Part shown: positions 6,487 through 7,559 of the stretch, in pieces
Layout: every line of letters begins with the position of its first letter
How positions within the stretch are numbered: position 1 is the stretch's first letter
Source of the DNA: Hyphomicrobiales bacterium
GTDB taxonomy: Bacteria > Pseudomonadota > Alphaproteobacteria > Rhizobiales > OSC116
Length of the DNA: 7,559 nt
Reading direction: 5' to 3'
Assembly: GCA_013214985.1 (NCBI GenBank)
Contig: JABSRY010000103.1
Location: 1 to 7,559 of the forward strand
Translations under genes and position numbers: made by a program
The notes under the pieces: generated by a model
Told to the model about the DNA's origin: nothing
The model's database searches: none
What the model saw: the letters and a program-made list of their open reading frames with translations, nothing else

Positions 6487-6674
6487 GCTCCGAAACGGCA
6501 TATCAGATAGCTTTAAAAACTAAATTTATTAAATAGTTTTAAAAACACACAAAAAAATGAAGGCTTTCGTTGTATGGAAGGCAAAGCTTTGCTATGTAAA
6601 GTACGGAATAAATGTTTATATGAGTCTTTTAAAATTTAGAATACTTATATTTTATAATATTGGAGTGAATATAG
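6487..6674. other. AT-rich spacer between hydrolase and gatC
   Basis: This 188-base gap has no convincing open frame. It holds an AT stem-loop (6516-6540, AAAACT pairing with AGTTTT around smaller inner pairs) soon after the hydrolase stop, with no clear T-run after it. It also contains a nine-base direct repeat TTTAAAAAC (6512-6520 and 6538-6546), a perfect 12-bp palindrome GCAAAGCTTTGC (6581-6592) and a TATAAT at 6653-6658. The TATAAT is too close to the gatC ribosome-binding site to be a simple -10. The gap probably contains the end of the hydrolase transcript and the gatCA promoter, but I cannot place either firmly. Confidence 0.5.
6581..6592. repeat. 12-bp perfect palindrome upstream of gatC
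   Basis: GCAAAGCTTTGC is perfectly self-complementary. It lies within a possible 17-base promoter spacer between TTGTAT (6570-6575) and TATGTA (6593-6598), both poor matches to consensus. Because it contains G and C it is a little less expected by chance than the AT-only palindromes nearby. No known operator is recognised. Confidence 0.35.
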
Positions 6675-6962
6675 ATGGCCATAGATCAAGCCACTGTGCG
6701 CAAAGTTGCTAATCTTGCTCGTATAAAAGTAACAGATGAGCAAGTCGCAAATTTAGAAGGTGAATTGAATCAAATTATACAATTTGTTGAGCAATTGTCC
6801 GAAATCAATACCGATGGCGTTAAACCATTAACAAGTGCGGTTGCAATGACGCAACCACTTCGTGCCGATATTGTAAATGATGGCGGTTATCCAGATCAAA
6901 TTCTTAAGAATGCACCAAACTCAGAAGATGGTTTTTTCTTAGTACCTAAAGTAATTGAATAG
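6675..6962 (+). CDS. gatC: Asp-tRNA(Asn)/Glu-tRNA(Gln) amidotransferase subunit C
   Basis: GatC is the small chaperone-like subunit that wraps GatA and GatB in the GatCAB complex. The complex amidates Glu-tRNA(Gln) and/or Asp-tRNA(Asn) in bacteria lacking the direct glutaminyl- or asparaginyl-tRNA synthetase. The 95-residue product has normal length and the family pattern: TVRKVANLARIKVTDEQ (7-23), ELNQIIQFVEQLSEINTDGVKPL (30-52), a PLRAD segment (61-65) and the C-terminal NAPNSEDGFFLVPKVIE signature (79-95). GGAG lies nine bases before the ATG. gatA begins nine bases after the stop, so the two are co-transcribed; gatB, if linked, is outside the window. Identification is secure. Confidence 0.96.
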   Translation: MAIDQATVRKVANLARIKVTDEQVANLEGELNQIIQFVEQLSEINTDGVKPLTSAVAMTQPLRADIVNDGGYPDQILKNAPNSEDGFFLVPKVIE

Positions 6963-6971
6963 GCATTAATA

Positions 6972-7559
6972 ATGAGTGATTTATTAAACTTAAATTTAAG
7001 TGAAGCGCGCGAAAAATTGCGTAACAAAGAAATCAGTGCAGTTGAGCTTACGCAAGCTTATATCGTTGCTGTTAAACAAACCGAAAATCTAAATGCTTAT
7101 ATTTTAACTACAGAAGATAAAGCCATTGAAATGGCAAAAGCTTCTGACGTTAAGCTTGGTAAAGGCGAGGGCGGAATTCTAGAAGGTATCCCAGTTGGTA
7201 TCAAAGATCTATTTTGCACAAAAGACGTTCGCACAACCGCAAGTTCTAAAATATTAGGTGATTTTACACCCACTTATGAAAGTACTGTTACTGCCAATAT
7301 GTGGGCAGATGGCGCGGTTATGCTTGGTAAGTTAAATTGCGACGAATTTGCAATGGGTTCATCTAACGAAACAAGTTTTTACGGCAATGTTGTAAATCCA
7401 TGGCAACGTACTGGCGATGATACAAAACTCGTACCTGGTGGCTCATCTGGTGGCTCATCCGCTGCAGTTGCCGCACGGGCATGCTTAGGTGCTAGCGCTA
7501 CCGATACAGGTGGCTCAATTCGCCAACCAGCGGCATTTACAGGTACTGTTGGTATTAAA
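6972..7559 (+). CDS. gatA: Asp-tRNA(Asn)/Glu-tRNA(Gln) amidotransferase subunit A, N-terminal part
   Basis: GatA is the glutaminase subunit of GatCAB; it releases ammonia from glutamine for transamidation on GatB. The frame is open from ATG 6972 to the window edge, giving 196 codons of a protein normally near 490 residues, so the truncation is due to the window and not decay. The amidase-signature catalytic triad can be read: Lys78 in GIPVGIKDLF (72-81), Ser158 in PGGSSGGSSAAVAA (155-168) and the nucleophile Ser182 in DTGGSIRQPA (178-187). The 24-residue spacing of the two serines is that of known GatA enzymes. The segment CDEFAMGSSNETS (123-135) is also characteristic of GatA rather than other amidases. 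An AGG overlapping the gatC stop, eight bases before the ATG, can serve as ribosome-binding site. Identification is secure. Confidence 0.96.
   Translation, partial: MSDLLNLNLSEAREKLRNKEISAVELTQAYIVAVKQTENLNAYILTTEDKAIEMAKASDVKLGKGEGGILEGIPVGIKDLFCTKDVRTTASSKILGDFTPTYESTVTANMWADGAVMLGKLNCDEFAMGSSNETSFYGNVVNPWQRTGDDTKLVPGGSSGGSSAAVAARACLGASATDTGGSIRQPAAFTGTVGIK

Noticed and set aside
6516..6540. Stem-loop after the hydrolase gene as a rho-independent terminator
   Set aside because: The stem is almost all A-T, has a bulge and lacks a downstream T-run on either strand. It is described with the spacer but not called as a terminator.
6653..6658. Perfect TATAAT before gatC as a -10 element
   Set aside because: Transcription from it would start within the gatC ribosome-binding site, and there is no -35-like hexamer at the right distance. 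It is likely a chance match in AT-rich DNA.
1..7559. Mobile elements, CRISPR arrays, tRNA/rRNA genes, defence or toxin-antitoxin modules
   Set aside because: Reading both strands showed no transposase, terminal repeats, regularly spaced repeats, tRNA-like cloverleaf or small paired genes. All substantial coding space is explained by core genes.

Overview
The window holds nine protein-coding genes in two divergently transcribed blocks. All nine look like chromosomal housekeeping genes of an alphaproteobacterium. The protein sequences (especially PyrB, PyrC, RuvX and DprA) and the gene order dprA-plsY-pyrC-pyrB / transporter / ruvX / UPF0173 hydrolase / gatC-gatA match what I recall from Hyphomicrobiales (Rhizobiales). 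The DNA is AT-rich (roughly 38-40% GC judged by eye, not computed) and the intergenic stretches are richer still in A+T. That points to a Bartonella-like or host-associated, AT-drifted member of the order rather than a typical GC-rich soil rhizobium. The genus is an inference.

Left block, minus strand, read from right to left: ruvX (5601-5116) -> AEC-family membrane transporter (5113-4187) -> 71-base gap -> pyrB (4115-3144) -> DHOase-like pyrC (3142-1844) -> plsY (1825-1205) -> dprA (1202-24). Apart from the 71-base gap, neighbouring genes are 1-18 bases apart, so this is probably one or two operons. The gap before pyrB holds a weak promoter-like element and a near-perfect dyad, and may be an internal transcription start. 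Start codons of pyrC, ruvX and the hydrolase were moved inward from the longest reading frame, using ribosome-binding sites or family length.

Right block, plus strand: a UPF0173 metallo-beta-lactamase-fold hydrolase (5764-6486), a 188-base AT-rich spacer, then gatC (6675-6962) and the first 196 codons of gatA (6972 to the window end). GatC and GatA are subunits of the GatCAB amidotransferase, which matures misacylated Gln-tRNA and/or Asn-tRNA. The two blocks diverge from a 162-base region (5602-5763) containing several AT-rich inverted repeats.

Functionally the genes are a mixture: pyrimidine synthesis (PyrB with its PyrC-like partner), phospholipid synthesis (PlsY), DNA processing (DprA, RuvX), translation fidelity (GatCAB), an uncharacterised hydrolase and an organic-anion-type transporter. 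The most notable observation is that the gene normally labelled dihydroorotase has lost every metal ligand I could align. It is best read as a non-catalytic partner of aspartate carbamoyltransferase, so the active dihydroorotase must be elsewhere. I see no mobile element, CRISPR array, RNA gene, toxin-antitoxin or defence module, and nothing that looks like a wholly new system.
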